Shown here: positions 55,072 to 64,000 of the stretch, piece after piece
How positions within the stretch are numbered: position 1 is the first letter of the stretch
Layout: every line of letters begins with the position of its first letter
DNA from: Piscinibacter sp943370595
GTDB lineage: Bacteria; Pseudomonadota; Gammaproteobacteria; Burkholderiales; Burkholderiaceae_C
DNA length: 64,000 nucleotides
Assembly (NCBI GenBank): GCA_943370595.1
Contig: CALRRO020000002.1
Coordinates: 186,001-250,000 of the forward strand
Direction of reading: 5' to 3'
The notes under the pieces: model-generated
What the model saw: the letters and a program-made list of their open reading frames with translations, nothing else
Told to the model about the DNA's origin: nothing
The model's database searches: none
Position numbers and translations under genes: made by a program

Positions 55072-55663
55072 CGGAAGGGATCGTGGCACAGGCGCACGTG
55101 CAATAGCGCGGCGGCGTGGCCATCGGCGGCTGGTGCCACCGTCATCGGCGACTCGAGCCCGCGCCACAGCAGCGCCTGCATCGGCTGCAGGGCCTCGGCA
55201 CCAGCCTGCCAGCTGCCGGCAATGGCCACCAGGAAGGTGACATGGCCGGATGCGACCGCGCAGGCGTCGTGCAGCACGCGCACGTCGGCGCGCCAGCGGC
55301 CGCGGCGGGTCATCACGTTGAAGTCGCGGCACGGCCCGTCGACCAGGCGTGCGGCGAGCGCGCGTTCACCTGCGAACGACCAGGGCTGCAGCGGGCGCAG
55401 GTCGTGCGCGGCAGTGCCATCGTCCGGCTTCAGCGCCATGCCGGTACCGTGCAGCAGCACGATGCAGCGGTCGATGCCCGGAAAGGCCGAGAACGGCGCG
55501 TCGTGCTCGACCTCGGCGAGGCTGAGTCGCCAGTCGAAGTCGGCCGTGCCCGCGCCAGCGGGCTCCACGGCGATCTCGCGGGTCGTGCCGGCGCCGTTCT
55601 TCCAGCGCTGCGTCGGCAGCGCGTTCAGGTCGATGCGCTGCAGCGCCGCGAGGGGAATATCGG

Positions 55664-55667
<4 letters not shown>
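55068..55667 (-). CDS. hutD: HutD family protein
   Basis: A 199-residue cupin-fold protein of the HutD family. The N-terminal block RWKNGAGTTREIAVEPAG and FDWRLSLAEVEHDAPFSAFP are typical. In Pseudomonas HutD is thought to limit hut overexpression, perhaps by binding formylglutamate. It lies between hutU and hutF with four-base overlaps on both sides, so its level is tied to theirs. Confidence 0.92.
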
Positions 55668-57397
<1,730 letters not shown>

Positions 57398-57439
57398 GGC
57401 GGCGGCTTCCGGTGGAGGGTTTCGCGAGCTGGCCTGGCA

Positions 57440-57457
57440 AAGTGGCCTAGACCACTT
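57440..57457. promoter_or_regulatory. HutC operator 3 (upstream of hutU)
   Basis: AAGTGGCCTAGACCACTT, a near-perfect palindrome (AAGTGG...CCACTT) 43 bases ahead of the hutU start and aligned base for base with operators 1 and 2 (differences only in the left half). This one has the best outer symmetry of the three. Confidence 0.75.
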
Positions 57458-57487
57458 ACGGAAGGATCCGCGAATTCAGGTCGGTCG

Positions 57488-58438
57488 TCAAGCGCCGGAC
57501 GCATCTTCAGGCAGCGCCTGGCCGATCTCGTCGAAGCGCGCCAGCAACCACTGGTGTGCCGCCGAACGGTCGTGGCGGACATGCCAGAGCGCATCGGCGT
57601 AGACCGTGCCGGGCTCGACGGGCAGTTCGCGCACCACCAGCCTGTCCTGCAGCCCGGTCAGCGGCAGGAAGCCGTCGGGCAGCACGGTCAGGTGGTCGCA
57701 GGCCGCCACCACGTGCGCCGCGGTGAAGAATTGGTTGACCGTCAGCGCAATGTGGCGCGTGCGGCCTTCGCTGGCCAGCGCCTGGTCGACGAAGCCGTGC
57801 GCGCGGCCGCTGAAGCTGACCAGCACATGGCTGGCGGCGCAGAAGGTGTCCAGCGTGAGCGGCAGTTCAGCCAGCGGGTGGCCGCGCCGCATCGCGCAGA
57901 CGTAGCGCCCTTCGGCCAGGCGGCGATGGCGCAGCGGCGCGACCCGCCCCTGCGCGACCAGCGCCGCCACGGTTTCGGGGAAGTAGCCGATCGCGAAGTC
58001 GATGTCGCCCTGACTGAACAGACCGCGCGGGTCGCGGTCGAGCAGCGGCCGCACTTCGATCTGGGGGCGCGCCTGCAAGGCCTCCAGCCGGGCCATCAAC
58101 GGTGGCAGCATCAGCGCCGCCACGGCGTCGGCCATCGCCAGCCGGAACACGCGGGTGTCGGCGGTCGGGTCGAAGTCTCCGGGTTCCAGCGCCGAGCGCA
58201 GCTGTCCGAGCGCAGCGCGCACCTGGGGCCACAGCGCCTCGCCGAAAGCGGTCGGCTGAACACCGCGCGCGGCCCTTGTGAGCAAGTCCTCACCTACTGA
58301 TTCGCGCAGTCGTTTGAGTGCGTTGCTCACCGCCGGCTGAGTCATCGCCAGGCGCTGGGCAGCGCGCGTGATGCTGCCTTCGGCCATCACCGTGTCAAAA
58401 ACACGCAGCAGGTTGAGGTCGAGCGTGCGGAAGTTCAT
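57488..58438 (-). CDS. LysR family transcriptional regulator
   Basis: A 316-residue LysR-type regulator with N-terminal HTH (about residues 6-62, MAEGSITRAAQRLAMTQPAV) and a substrate-binding domain from about 90. The pocket segment ADAVAALMLPPLMARLE resembles NahR/NodD-like members. It is divergent from two small plus-strand genes and lies upstream of hutU on the same strand; with a 90-base gap and its own HutC operator, hutU is likely independent. A perfect palindrome sits just ahead of its start. Confidence 0.9.
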   Translation of the reverse strand: MNFRTLDLNLLRVFDTVMAEGSITRAAQRLAMTQPAVSNALKRLRESVGEDLLTRAARGVQPTAFGEALWPQVRAALGQLRSALEPGDFDPTADTRVFRLAMADAVAALMLPPLMARLEALQARPQIEVRPLLDRDPRGLFSQGDIDFAIGYFPETVAALVAQGRVAPLRHRRLAEGRYVCAMRRGHPLAELPLTLDTFCAASHVLVSFSGRAHGFVDQALASEGRTRHIALTVNQFFTAAHVVAACDHLTVLPDGFLPLTGLQDRLVVRELPVEPGTVYADALWHVRHDRSAAHQWLLARFDEIGQALPEDASGA

Positions 58439-58446
58439 GGTTCGCC

Positions 58447-58465
58447 ATTCATCACTCTGATGAAT
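58447..58465. promoter_or_regulatory. perfect palindrome upstream of lysR gene, likely operator
   Basis: ATTCATCA-CTC-TGATGAAT, an 8-base perfect inverted repeat with a 3-base centre, begins 8 bases ahead of the LysR start codon in the 115-base divergent region. A further ATTCAT half site occurs at 58473-58478. A TATACT -10 box at 58510-58515 probably serves the two small plus-strand genes. Confidence 0.6.
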
Positions 58466-58553
58466 GCTGACTATTCATAACATTCACTGCAACGCATGAG
58501 TGTTTACCCTATACTGCACTGCAGCATCAATCCGATGCCAAGGAGTAAACGCC

Positions 58554-58832
58554 ATGACCAGCCATTCCCTGCCTTCGCAAGCTTTCCGGTCGGCTCGCCC
58601 GCTGGGCGTCGGCCAGGCACTGAGCAATCTGGCTCTCGCCAGCGCACGCCTGACCCGGGCTCTGCTGTCTTCCCTGCGCCGACCCGTGCGCCACAACCGT
58701 CGCCTGAGTGTGATCGAAGAGGCCAACGAGCTGCGCAGTTTCGCGAGCGCCTACCTGCGCACCGACCCCGGTTTCGCAGCCGACCTGATGGCCGCTGCCG
58801 ACCGCCACGAACTCACCGACGCGAAGGCCTGA
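58554..58832 (+). CDS. small hypothetical protein, paralog 1
   Basis: A 92-residue protein with ATG at 58554 behind AAGGAG. The N-terminal half is rich in Ser, Leu and Arg and may form an amphipathic helix (LSNLALASARLTRALLSSLR). The C-terminal half (ANELRSFASAYLRTDPGFA, then ADLMAAADRHEL) matches the C-terminus of the next gene, so the two are paralogs. I know no family function. It is divergent from the LysR gene and could be its target. Confidence 0.75.
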   Translation: MTSHSLPSQAFRSARPLGVGQALSNLALASARLTRALLSSLRRPVRHNRRLSVIEEANELRSFASAYLRTDPGFAADLMAAADRHELTDAKA

Positions 58833-58859
58833 GCCTTCCGGATACCCAAGGAGGTCTCC

Positions 58860-59120
58860 ATGACCACCATCATGATCAATGTTCCCGCGCCCCAATCCAC
58901 CTTCGGCATCGAAGGACCGGCGCCCCGCCTGTCCGACTGGATCGCCCGTGCCGTGCTGAAGCTGCAGTCCGTCGGCAACCTGCTGCGCATGCCCGCCCCG
59001 GGCGTGCCGGAAGCCACCGCGCAGTTGCTGCGCATGGCCGAGGCCTACGAGTCGACCCAGCCGAGCTACGCGGCCGACCTGCGCGCCGCCGCCAGCATGG
59101 CACTTCAAGCCCAACGCTGA
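58860..59120 (+). CDS. small hypothetical protein, paralog 2
   Basis: An 86-residue protein behind a near-consensus AAGGAGGT, 27 bases after its paralog. The C-terminus (TAQLLRMAEAYESTQPSYA, then ADLRAAASMALQ) aligns with that of the previous protein, sharing AYxxTxPxxAADLxAAA. The N-terminus has a helix (LSDWIARAVLKLQSVGNLL). The strong ribosome binding sites and terminator suggest well-expressed small proteins. Function unknown. Confidence 0.75.
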   Translation: MTTIMINVPAPQSTFGIEGPAPRLSDWIARAVLKLQSVGNLLRMPAPGVPEATAQLLRMAEAYESTQPSYAADLRAAASMALQAQR

Positions 59121-59140
59121 TCCGCAACGCCTGAAACGAC

Positions 59141-59166
59141 AAAGGCCGGCTTGCGCCGGCCTTTTC
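59141..59166 (+). terminator. Rho-independent terminator
   Basis: The stem AAAGGCCGGC / GCCGGCCTTTT with loop TTGC, followed by T-rich sequence, lies 20 bases after the second small gene. Because the stem is flanked by A-rich and T-rich arms, it can also end the convergent pckG message, whose stop is at 59185. Confidence 0.85.
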
Positions 59167-59184
59167 TCTTGGCGGAGGTCGTTC

Positions 59185-61050
59185 TCAGGCCGCCAGACGC
59201 GCCTCGATCTTCGCCTTGGTTGCCTTCAGCGCCTCGGGCAGGTGATACGAGAGCTGGTTGAACAGCTCGGCGTGCAGCGCCATCTCGGCCTTCCATTCGG
59301 TGGCGTCGATGCGCGTCACCTGATCGAACTGCGCGCGGCTGAAGCCCAGGCCGGTCCAGTTCAGGTGCTCGTAGTTCGGCGTCACGCCGAACACATGTTC
59401 CTCGCCGCCGCCCGTGCCCTCCAGGCGTTCGACCATCCACTCGAGCACGCGCATGTTCTCGCCGTAGCCAGGCCACACGAACTTGCCGTCGGCGCCCTTG
59501 CGGAACCAGTTGACGCAGTAGATCTTCGGCAGCTTGGCGCCCGAGGCCTGCAGCTTGGCACCCAGGTCCAGCCAGTGCTGGAAGTAGTCGCTCATGTTGT
59601 AGCCGGTGAAGGGCAGCATCGCGAACGGGTCGCGGCGCACCACGCCCTGCGCGCCGGCAGCGGCGGCGGTGGTTTCGGAGCCCATGGTGGCGGCCATGTA
59701 GACACCTTCGGTCCAGTCACGCGCTTCGGTGACCAGCGGCACGGTGGTAGAGCGGCGGCCGCCGAAGATGAAGGCGTCGATCGCCACACCCTTCGGGTTG
59801 TCCCACTCGGCATCGAGCGCCGGGTTGTTGATCGCCGAGACGGTGAAGCGCGCATTCGGGTGCGCCGCCTTGGCGCCGGTGTCCTTGGCGAGCGCCGGCG
59901 TCCAGTCCTTGCCCTGCCAGTCGATCAGATGCGCCGGCGGGGTGTCGGTCATGCCTTCCCACCAGACGTCGCCATCGTCGGTCAGCGCGACGTTGGTGAA
60001 GATCACGTCGCGGGCCAGGCTGGCCATGCAGTTTTCGTTCGTCTTGTGGTTGGTACCCGGCGCGACGCCGAAGTAACCCGCTTCCGGGTTGATGGCGTAG
60101 AGGCGGCCGTCGGCGTGCGGCTTGATCCAGGCGATGTCGTCGCCGATGGTCGTCACCTTCCAGCCGTTCAGCCCCGCCGGCGGGATCAGCATCGCGAAGT
60201 TGGTCTTGCCGCAGGCGCTCGGGAAAGCCGCCGCGACGTGGTACTTCCTGCCCTTCGGCGAGGTGACGCCGAGGATCAGCATGTGCTCGGCGAGCCAGCC
60301 CTGGTCGCGGCCCATGGTCGAGGCGATGCGCAGCGCGAAGCACTTCTTGCCCAGCAGCGCGTTGCCGCCGTAGCCCGAGCCGTAGCTCCAGATCTCCTGG
60401 GTCTCGGGGTAGTGGACGATGTACTTGGTCTTGTTGCACGGCCAGGCCACGTCCTTCTGGCCCGGCTCGAGCGGTGCACCCACGGTGTGCATGCAGGGCA
60501 CGAAGAAGCCGTCACTGCCGAGCACGTCGAGCACGGCGCGGCCCATGCGCGTCATGATCTTCATGTTGACGGCCACGTACGGGCTGTCCGACAGCTCGAC
60601 GCCGATGTGCGCGATCGGCGAACCGATCGGGCCCATGCTGAAGGGCACGACGTACATGGTGCGGCCACGCATCGCGCCGCGGAACAGGGCCTTGTCGCCG
60701 GTCTGCAGCAGCTCGCGCATCTCTGCCGGGGCGACCCAGTTGTTGGTCGGGCCGGCATCTTCCTTGCGCGCGCTGCAGATGTAGGTGCGGTCCTCGACAC
60801 GCGCCACGTCGCTCGGGTCGCTGCAGGCCAGGTAGCTGTTCGGGCGCAGCGCGGGGTTGAGCTTCCTCATCGTGCCGGCAGCGACGAGCTGGCCGCACAG
60901 GCGGTCGTACTCTTCCTGGGAGCCGTCGCACCAGTAGACCTCGCGGGCCTCGGTGAGCGCCGCCATCTCGGCGACCCAGGATAGCAGGCGGGCATGGCGA
61001 ACATACGCGGGCGCGTTCAGGCGCACCCCTTCCAGCACGGGACGGTTCAT
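59185..61050 (-). CDS. pckG: phosphoenolpyruvate carboxykinase (GTP)
   Basis: A 621-residue GTP-dependent PEPCK that converts oxaloacetate and GTP to phosphoenolpyruvate, the entry step of gluconeogenesis from C4 acids. The P-loop with the active-site Cys is FPSACGKTNFAMLIP (about residue 283), the substrate-binding SYGSGYGGNALLGKKC segment precedes it, and the nucleotide loop FGGRRSTTVPLV follows. The ATG at 61050 was chosen because the next 50 residues upstream are not family-like. It would use the succinyl-CoA and fumarate-derived carbon released by the aromatic and histidine pathways. Confidence 0.95.
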   Translation of the reverse strand: MNRPVLEGVRLNAPAYVRHARLLSWVAEMAALTEAREVYWCDGSQEEYDRLCGQLVAAGTMRKLNPALRPNSYLACSDPSDVARVEDRTYICSARKEDAGPTNNWVAPAEMRELLQTGDKALFRGAMRGRTMYVVPFSMGPIGSPIAHIGVELSDSPYVAVNMKIMTRMGRAVLDVLGSDGFFVPCMHTVGAPLEPGQKDVAWPCNKTKYIVHYPETQEIWSYGSGYGGNALLGKKCFALRIASTMGRDQGWLAEHMLILGVTSPKGRKYHVAAAFPSACGKTNFAMLIPPAGLNGWKVTTIGDDIAWIKPHADGRLYAINPEAGYFGVAPGTNHKTNENCMASLARDVIFTNVALTDDGDVWWEGMTDTPPAHLIDWQGKDWTPALAKDTGAKAAHPNARFTVSAINNPALDAEWDNPKGVAIDAFIFGGRRSTTVPLVTEARDWTEGVYMAATMGSETTAAAAGAQGVVRRDPFAMLPFTGYNMSDYFQHWLDLGAKLQASGAKLPKIYCVNWFRKGADGKFVWPGYGENMRVLEWMVERLEGTGGGEEHVFGVTPNYEHLNWTGLGFSRAQFDQVTRIDATEWKAEMALHAELFNQLSYHLPEALKATKAKIEARLAA

Positions 61051-61325
61051 GTCGATTCCAATCTTCAAAGTCAAAAGCAGGATTGGGTAAGCCGGCGGGG
61101 CCCGGTTCGCGGACTCGGTGAGCTTGCCCAATGCCGCTCTGTGCGCTGCGCCGCGAGGGTTACGGCGGGTTTCATGGCGGCGCCGGGGTTCGGCGTGCAA
61201 GCCACTCGCAGGAGAGGTCGAAGAGATTGTCGATCCAGTGTAATTCCGTGGTAACCACCGGAGCCCGGGGGGTCATGCGTTTCCGGAATAGTTTCATGCA
61301 AGACGCCGCGCCTATGATCCAGCGC

Positions 61326-62138
61326 ATGATTTCACGCCGCCTTCTGCTCGGCGCCGCCGTGGCGCTGGCCCTGCCTTCCCTGACCCGGGCGCAGCAGCGC
61401 CAGTCGCTCGCCGACCCGCTGAGGCTCGGTGTCGACCAGGCGCTGATCGACTCCGGCCTGGCCGCCGCGCTGCAGACCAGCTTCGGCAAGGACACCGGCG
61501 TGGCCGTGCAACTGGTGCCTGGCCTCGCACTGCCGCTGCTGGAAGCGCTGGAGCGCGGCGAGCTCGACGCGACGCTGACCAACGCCCCCGAGGCCGAGGA
61601 GAAGCTGGAGAAGCAGGGCCTGGCGCATGACCGCCGCCGCATCGCCGACGCGGCCATGGTGCTGGTCGGCCCGGCGCCGGCGAAGAAGAAGCCCGACCCA
61701 GCCAGCATCGCCCGCATGACGGACATCGGTCAGGCGCTGACGCAGCTGCGCGACACCGCGGTGTCGAATCCAGGCAGCGTGGGCTTCCTCAGCGCCGGCG
61801 ATGCCTCCGGCAGCCACCTGGCCGAGCAGGCGCTGTGGCGCGCGGCCAAGGTGGCGCCGGCGGCGCCGTGGTACCTGAAGGCGCAGCCGGGTTCGTTGGT
61901 CGCCCAGGCACGCCAGCAGGGTGCCTATGCGCTCGTCGAGCGCGGTGTGTGGCTGGCCCGGGGCGGTGCGCCGCTGGCGGTGCTGGTCGAAGGCGATCCA
62001 CGCATGACCGTGCCAGTGCACGTGATGCGCTCGTTCCGCGTCAACCACCCCGGCGGCAAACTGTTCACCGGCTGGATCGGGGGGCCCAAGGGCCGGGCCG
62101 TCGTGGCCGCGCAGCGCGGTTACCGCCCGCCGGCCTGA
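61326..62138 (+). CDS. TupA-like tungstate/molybdate-type substrate-binding protein
   Basis: A ~270-residue exported protein with a Tat-like signal (SRRLLLGAAVALALPSLTRA). The mature part follows the TupA/PstS-like pattern: LGVDQALIDSGLAAALQTSF, then TGVAVQLVPG, ALERGELDATLTNAPEAEEK and DRRRIADAAMVLVGP. ATG codons at 61296 and 61314 are alternatives. No permease or ATPase gene is in view; the next gene encodes a MOSC protein, which supports a molybdenum/tungsten link. The 275-base divergent region to pckG contains GTGGT-A-ACCAC (61248-61258) but no promoter I can assign. Confidence 0.8.
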   Translation: MISRRLLLGAAVALALPSLTRAQQRQSLADPLRLGVDQALIDSGLAAALQTSFGKDTGVAVQLVPGLALPLLEALERGELDATLTNAPEAEEKLEKQGLAHDRRRIADAAMVLVGPAPAKKKPDPASIARMTDIGQALTQLRDTAVSNPGSVGFLSAGDASGSHLAEQALWRAAKVAPAAPWYLKAQPGSLVAQARQQGAYALVERGVWLARGGAPLAVLVEGDPRMTVPVHVMRSFRVNHPGGKLFTGWIGGPKGRAVVAAQRGYRPPA

Positions 62139-62149
62139 GGCGAGGGGCG

Positions 62150-62731
62150 ATGGGCCGGGTCACCAGCGTCAACCTCGCCACCGCCGTGGCGGTGCAGATC
62201 AAGGGGCGCAGCGTGATGACGGCGATCGGCAAACGGCCGGTCGACGGGCCGCGGCGCGTCGGCCCGCTGGGCATCGAGGGCGACGAGCAGGCCGACCCTT
62301 CCGTCCACGGCGGGGTTTCCAAGGCGGTATATGCCTACCCGTCGGAGCACTATCCGTTCTGGCAGACGGTGCGCGCGCAAGCGCGCACGGCACTGTGGGA
62401 CGAGGCCCTGCCGCCGGGCATGCTCGGCGAGAACCTGACGATCGAGGGCCTGCTCGAGAAGGACGTCTGCATCGGCGACGTTCTGCGCTTTCCCGACTGC
62501 GAACTGGCCGTCAGCGAGCCACGCTTCCCCTGCTTCAAGTTCAACGCGGTGATGGGCTTCGAGCAGGCGAGCAAGCTGATGTTTGCCAACGGCTGGTGCG
62601 GCTTCTACCTGGCGGTCCGCACGCCGGGCACGATCGCCTCGGGCCAGAACTTCGATGTCATCGCCGGCCCGCGAGAAGTGGGTATCGTCGAGCTGTTCCG
62701 CTCCCGCGCTGCCGCAGCCAAGCAACGCTGA
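62150..62731 (+). CDS. MOSC domain-containing protein (YiiM-like)
   Basis: A 193-residue protein with the MOSC domain found at the C-terminus of molybdenum cofactor sulfurases and in YiiM. Landmarks are GIEGDEQADPSVHGG (about residues 42-56), PGMLGENLTIEGL and the conserved Cys in EPRFPCFKFNAVMG (about residue 128). It starts 11 bases after the TupA-like gene behind GAGGGG. A role in handling molybdenum cofactor sulfur or detoxifying N-hydroxylated compounds is the family expectation. Confidence 0.9.
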   Translation: MGRVTSVNLATAVAVQIKGRSVMTAIGKRPVDGPRRVGPLGIEGDEQADPSVHGGVSKAVYAYPSEHYPFWQTVRAQARTALWDEALPPGMLGENLTIEGLLEKDVCIGDVLRFPDCELAVSEPRFPCFKFNAVMGFEQASKLMFANGWCGFYLAVRTPGTIASGQNFDVIAGPREVGIVELFRSRAAAAKQR

Positions 62732-62763
62732 CGCGGCCTTTCCACCACGCAAGGAGAACCGAC

Positions 62764-63276
62764 ATGGGCATCGTGAGTTTCTTCAAGGAGGCCGGCGAGA
62801 AACTGTTCGGCCACAAGGAGGCCGAAGCGGCCGCCGCCGCCGCGGCCAAAGCGCCCAGCGAGGCCGAACTGCAGGAACGTTCGGCCAAGGCCAACGCCGC
62901 CGCGGCCAGCGCGATCGAGGAGTACATCGCGACGCAGAAGTTGTCGGCCGACGGCCTGAACGTGGAGTTCGACGGCGCCAGCAGCACGGTCACCGTGGCC
63001 GGCGTCGCGCCGGACCAGGCCACCAAGGAGAAGATCCTGCTGTGCTGCGGCAACGTCACCGGCGTCGCACAGGTGTCCGACCTGATGACGGTCGCGCAGC
63101 CGGCCGACGAGTCGCAGTACCACACGGTGGTGCGTGGCGACACGCTGTCGGCGATCGCCAAGAAGTTCTACGGCAACGCCAACGGATACCCGAAGATCTT
63201 CGAGGCGAACAAGCCGATGCTGTCGCACCCGGACAAGATCTACCCGGGCCAGCTGCTGCGCATCCCGCCGGCCTGA
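62764..63276 (+). CDS. BON/LysM protein, potassium-binding Kbp (YgaU)-like
   Basis: A 170-residue protein with an Ala-rich N-terminal helix, a BON domain (about residues 50-108, LNVEFDGASSTVTVAGVAP) and a C-terminal LysM domain (about 118-168, YHTVVRGDTLSAIAKKFYGN). This order is that of E. coli Kbp/YgaU, a cytosolic potassium-binding protein. No signal peptide is visible. AAGGAG precedes the ATG at 62764. Confidence 0.88.
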   Translation: MGIVSFFKEAGEKLFGHKEAEAAAAAAAKAPSEAELQERSAKANAAAASAIEEYIATQKLSADGLNVEFDGASSTVTVAGVAPDQATKEKILLCCGNVTGVAQVSDLMTVAQPADESQYHTVVRGDTLSAIAKKFYGNANGYPKIFEANKPMLSHPDKIYPGQLLRIPPA

Positions 63277-63286
63277 CCGAGCGCCT

Positions 63287-64000
<714 letters not shown>

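Overview
The window is 64 kb of very GC-rich, gene-dense DNA with short intergenic gaps and many four-base stop/start overlaps. Gene content (a complete box benzoate pathway, a deformylase-type hut cluster, Tat and lipoprotein exports, GTP-dependent PEPCK, fasciclin proteins) suggests a betaproteobacterium of the order Burkholderiales, probably near Rubrivivax, Methylibium or Piscinibacter. This is inferred from gene families, not from a marker gene. I see no rRNA, tRNA, CRISPR array, insertion sequence or prophage.

Layout. (1) 0.2-8.3 kb, minus strand: nine tightly packed genes read as one stress operon (secreted alpha/beta hydrolase, catalase, isochorismatase-like hydrolase, XapX, amidohydrolase, DoxX, MFS exporter, Dps, DUF2789). 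Divergent from it is a large propeller-type sensor histidine kinase with two LuxR/NarL-type regulators (8.4-13.1 kb); one regulator has a degenerate receiver and overlaps the kinase gene tail to tail. (2) 13.3-14.4 kb: an SGNH-like protein and a frameshifted scrap of a histidine kinase C-terminus. (3) 14.4-31.1 kb: aerobic benzoate degradation by the box pathway. A minus-strand operon holds a DUF4863 protein, boxD, benzoate-CoA ligase, a hydrolase and a complete LivKHMGF-type importer; a plus-strand arm holds boxR and then boxC-boxB-boxA with a 3-hydroxyacyl-CoA dehydrogenase and a MaoC protein. Matching GCA-N6-TGC dyads sit on all three predicted promoters, giving a concrete BoxR model. (4) 31.1-38.0 kb: the most unusual segment. 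It holds an ECF-type sigma factor, a 170-residue soluble protein, a TPR-CHAT (caspase-like) protease, a subtilisin-like lipoprotein protease and a duplicated cysteine-rich lipoprotein. Three of its transcription units carry the same element, GTATTTCCGC-N12-CTCTGT, with identical spacing. I propose a self-contained sigma/CHAT/subtilase module resembling the protease and sigma part of type III-E CRISPR (Craspase) systems but without CRISPR. (5) 38.0-46.8 kb: housekeeping and accessory genes (Hsp70/YegD-like, PhoD phosphatase, two fasciclin proteins, TetR, universal stress protein, CcmI, phosphoesterase, UPF0149). (6) 46.8-57.5 kb: histidine utilisation (hutC, hutH, hutG, hutUDFI) with an embedded NitT/TauT-type ABC importer; three near-identical HutC operators mark its promoters. 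(7) 57.5-64 kb: a LysR regulator, two tandem small paralogous proteins, pckG, a TupA-like binding protein with a MOSC protein, a Kbp-like BON/LysM protein and a truncated Old Yellow Enzyme gene.

Together the window shows two catabolic islands (benzoate, histidine), each with its own importer, regulator and recognisable operators; an oxidative-stress operon; and one proteolytic signalling locus whose role is unknown.
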